Part shown: piece by piece, positions 5,366-6,134 of the stretch
Numbering within the stretch: the stretch's first letter is position 1
Layout of the letters: the number at the start of each line of letters is the position of its first letter
Assembly: GCA_017453705.1 (NCBI GenBank)
Contig: JAFTEK010000369.1
Location: 1 to 6,134, forward strand
Origin: Treponema sp.
GTDB taxonomy: Bacteria > Spirochaetota > Spirochaetia > Treponematales > Treponemataceae
Direction of reading: 5' to 3'
DNA: 6,134 nt
Translations under genes and position numbers: made by a program
Notes under the pieces: model-generated
Seen by the model: only the letters and a program-made list of their open reading frames with translations
What the model was told of the DNA's origin: nothing
The model's database searches: none

Positions 5366-5407
5366 ATATACACTGTTCAATATACACTGTTCCATGTACA
5401 CTGGACA
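5366..5407. repeat. Three tandem 14-bp repeats upstream of the lipoprotein gene
   Basis: Plus-strand units are ATATACACTGTTCA (5366-5379), ATATACACTGTTCC (5380-5393) and ATGTACACTGGACA (5394-5407). Units 1 and 2 differ at one base; units 1 and 3 at three. They sit 6-47 nt upstream of the ribosome binding site, in the predicted 5' untranslated region. They may be protein-binding sites, copy-number-variable spacing, or remnants of slippage. Confidence 0.85.
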
Positions 5408-5423
5408 TTTCTATACAAAGTTT

Positions 5424-5442
5424 CGGCAAAAGCCGGTTTTTT
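5424..5442 (+). terminator. Short hairpin with T-tract, weak terminator candidate
   Basis: CGGC-AAAA-GCCG (5424-5435) followed by G and six T. It could stop plus-strand readthrough before the rRNA promoter. On the other strand the same hairpin falls in the predicted leader of the lipoprotein mRNA. The stem is only 4 bp plus a wobble, so the role is uncertain. Confidence 0.3.
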
Positions 5443-5455
5443 CAAAGATGTCTTT

Positions 5456-5484
5456 ATTATACAGGCAAATAAGGCTTGTGGCTA
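5456..5484 (-). promoter_or_regulatory. Probable promoter of the lipoprotein gene
   Basis: On the minus strand TAGCCA (5484-5479, 4 of 6), a 17-bp spacer and a perfect TATAAT (5461-5456). The predicted start near 5449 leaves a leader of about 100 nt containing a small hairpin and the three 14-bp repeats before the ribosome binding site at 5360. Confidence 0.5.
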
Positions 5485-5510
5485 GTAAAATTTAGAATCT
5501 TGGGAGGCAT

Positions 5511-5541
5511 CTCTAAAAACTGGACAAGCCCCGTTTTAGAG
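5511..5541. repeat. Inverted repeat upstream of the rRNA promoter
   Basis: CTCTAAAA (5511-5518) and TTTTAGAG (5534-5541) are perfect 8-bp arms. An inner C-G pair and one bulged A leave a 12-nt loop. It lies between the lipoprotein promoter and the rRNA promoter, about 90-110 bp upstream of the rRNA start. It may be a regulator site; no T-tract follows. Confidence 0.5.
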
Positions 5542-5552
5542 GTTTCCTTGGG

Positions 5553-5620
5553 AAATAAAAAGAAAATTTTCAAAAAAACTGGTTCTTGCACTTGACATAA
5601 ATATGTGTGAGTGCTAATAT
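5553..5620 (+). promoter_or_regulatory. rRNA operon promoter with UP-like A tract
   Basis: TTGACA (5592-5597), a 17-bp spacer and TAATAT (5615-5620) form a near-consensus promoter, with a predicted start at about 5627. An A-rich stretch at 5553-5579 upstream resembles an UP element that binds the polymerase alpha subunit, as expected for a strong rRNA promoter. No second promoter was found in the leader. Confidence 0.85.
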
Positions 5621-5633
5621 CACTCTCACGCTG

Positions 5634-5672
5634 TGTGCACGTTCCGTGCACAGGGTGTCCAGCTTTTTGACA
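5634..5672 (+). promoter_or_regulatory. rRNA leader antitermination signals (boxB-like hairpin, boxA-like)
   Basis: A perfect 7-bp hairpin TGTGCAC/GTGCACA with a 5-nt loop (5634-5652) is followed by AGCTTTTTGACA (5661-5672), which matches the E. coli rRNA boxA TGCTCTTTAACA at 9 of 12 positions. The order hairpin then boxA is that of known rRNA antitermination leaders, where NusB/S10 bind boxA. The remainder of the leader (5673-5781) shows no recognised element. Confidence 0.5.
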
Positions 5673-5781
5673 GGCACAGGGAAGGAAGGAAGAGGACGGC
5701 CACAGGCACCGCATGTCGCGGGGCAGACCTGATTCCATAAGAAAGATAATGATGATGGAGCGGGGTTCTTACCAAAGTGAA

Positions 5782-5806
5782 TCTTCGGGGCCTCGTGCCC
5801 CAAAGG
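5782..5806 (+). other. Hairpin just upstream of 16S rRNA
   Basis: GGGGC/GCCCC (5787-5791 with 5797-5801) with loop CTCGT. It is extended outward by TCTT/AAGG pairing (one wobble) across one C-A mismatch. Its place 4 nt before the 16S start suggests a role in leader folding or processing. It is not followed by a T-tract, so it is not a terminator. Confidence 0.5.
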
Positions 5807-5809
5807 ATA

Positions 5810-6134
5810 ATCATGGAGAGTTTGATCCTGGCTCAGAACGAACGCCGGCGGCGCGTCTTAAGCATGCAAGTCGGGCGGGACTCAGGTGCTTGCACCTGAT
5901 GAGAGCGGCGGACTGGTGAGTAACGCGTGGGCGACGTGCCCCCCGCACCGGGACAGCCGGCAGAAATGCCGGGTGATACGGGGTGAGCTCGCGCAGCGTG
6001 GCGCTGCGCGAGGAAAGCTGCCACGGCAGCGGCGGGGGAGCGGCCCGCGTCCCATCAGCTAGTAGGCGGGGCAAGGGCCCACCTAGGCGACGACGGGTAC
6101 CCGGACTGAGAGGTCGGACGGGCACATTGGGACT
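5810..6134 (+). rRNA. rrs: 16S ribosomal RNA, 5' part (continues beyond window)
   Basis: The universal AGAGTTTGATC site begins at 5817 (E. coli position 8), so the mature 5' end is near 5810. It continues with CCTGGCTCAG, AACGAACGCCGGCGGCGCG, GCATGCAAGTCG, the variable V1 hairpin around 5884-5899, GGCGGACTGGTGAGTAACGC, CATCAGCTAGTAGGCGGGG and ACTGAGAGGTCGGACGGGCA. The last element is near E. coli position 330, where the window ends. The TCTTAAGCATGCAAG wording is treponeme-type. The variable regions are GC-rich. Predicted proteins overlapping it are not real. Confidence 0.98.

Noticed and set aside
5667..5695. Second rRNA promoter using TTGACA at 5667-5672
   Set aside because: No -10-like hexamer occurs 16-18 bp downstream. 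The sequence fits the boxA-like element better.
5457..6125. Open frames overlapping the rRNA promoter, leader and 16S gene on both strands
   Set aside because: They cross the promoter or rRNA sequence and have no homology signal or ribosome site.

Overview
The window comes from a spirochaete, most probably a Treponema or close relative. The main evidence is the 5' end of a 16S rRNA gene at 5810-6134, whose helix-1 region reads AACGAACGCCGGCGGCGCG, followed by CTTAAGCATGCAAGTCG, a treponeme-type start. Relaxed lipoboxes, TTG starts, a homopolymeric G tract inside a lipoprotein gene and an EarP-type EF-P modification enzyme fit this lineage. The species cannot be fixed from the sequence alone.

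Layout. (1) 1-1583, minus strand: a two-gene operon. A signal-peptide-bearing probable outer-membrane beta-barrel protein (831-1583) is followed, with a 4-nt TTGA stop/start overlap, by a lipoprotein metallophosphoesterase whose C-terminus runs off the window (1-834). The promoter (1607-1636) overlaps a perfect 8-bp inverted repeat. (2) 1707-3606, plus strand: earP (EF-P arginine rhamnosyltransferase) and efp (EF-P with arginine at position 32, the residue EarP modifies). Both genes lack a Shine-Dalgarno sequence and have a good -35/-10 pair placing the predicted transcription start at, or within one base of, the start codon, so both may make leaderless mRNAs. (3) 3693-3808: tRNA-Arg(CCT) and a strong intrinsic terminator. 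(4) 3827-4956: Mn-type superoxide dismutase, then YbaK, a Cys-tRNA(Pro) deacylase-type protein. The sod start codon lies only 18 nt after the terminator T-tract. (5) 4978-5349, minus strand: a small unknown lipoprotein containing a G10 tract. A one-base change in that tract would truncate the protein in either direction, so it is a candidate phase-variable gene. Its 5' untranslated region carries three 14-bp tandem repeats. (6) 5350-5809: no protein gene. This stretch holds the lipoprotein promoter and leader, an inverted repeat, an A-rich UP-like tract, a near-consensus rRNA promoter and a leader with boxB-like and boxA-like antitermination signals. (7) 5810 to the end: 16S rRNA, partial.

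How the genes fit together. The centre of the window is about translation quality: EF-P relieves ribosome stalling at proline runs, EarP activates it with rhamnose, YbaK-type enzymes remove cysteine mischarged on tRNA(Pro), and a tRNA gene and an rRNA operon lie alongside. The flanks encode envelope proteins. No CRISPR array, insertion sequence, prophage or toxin-antitoxin pair was seen.
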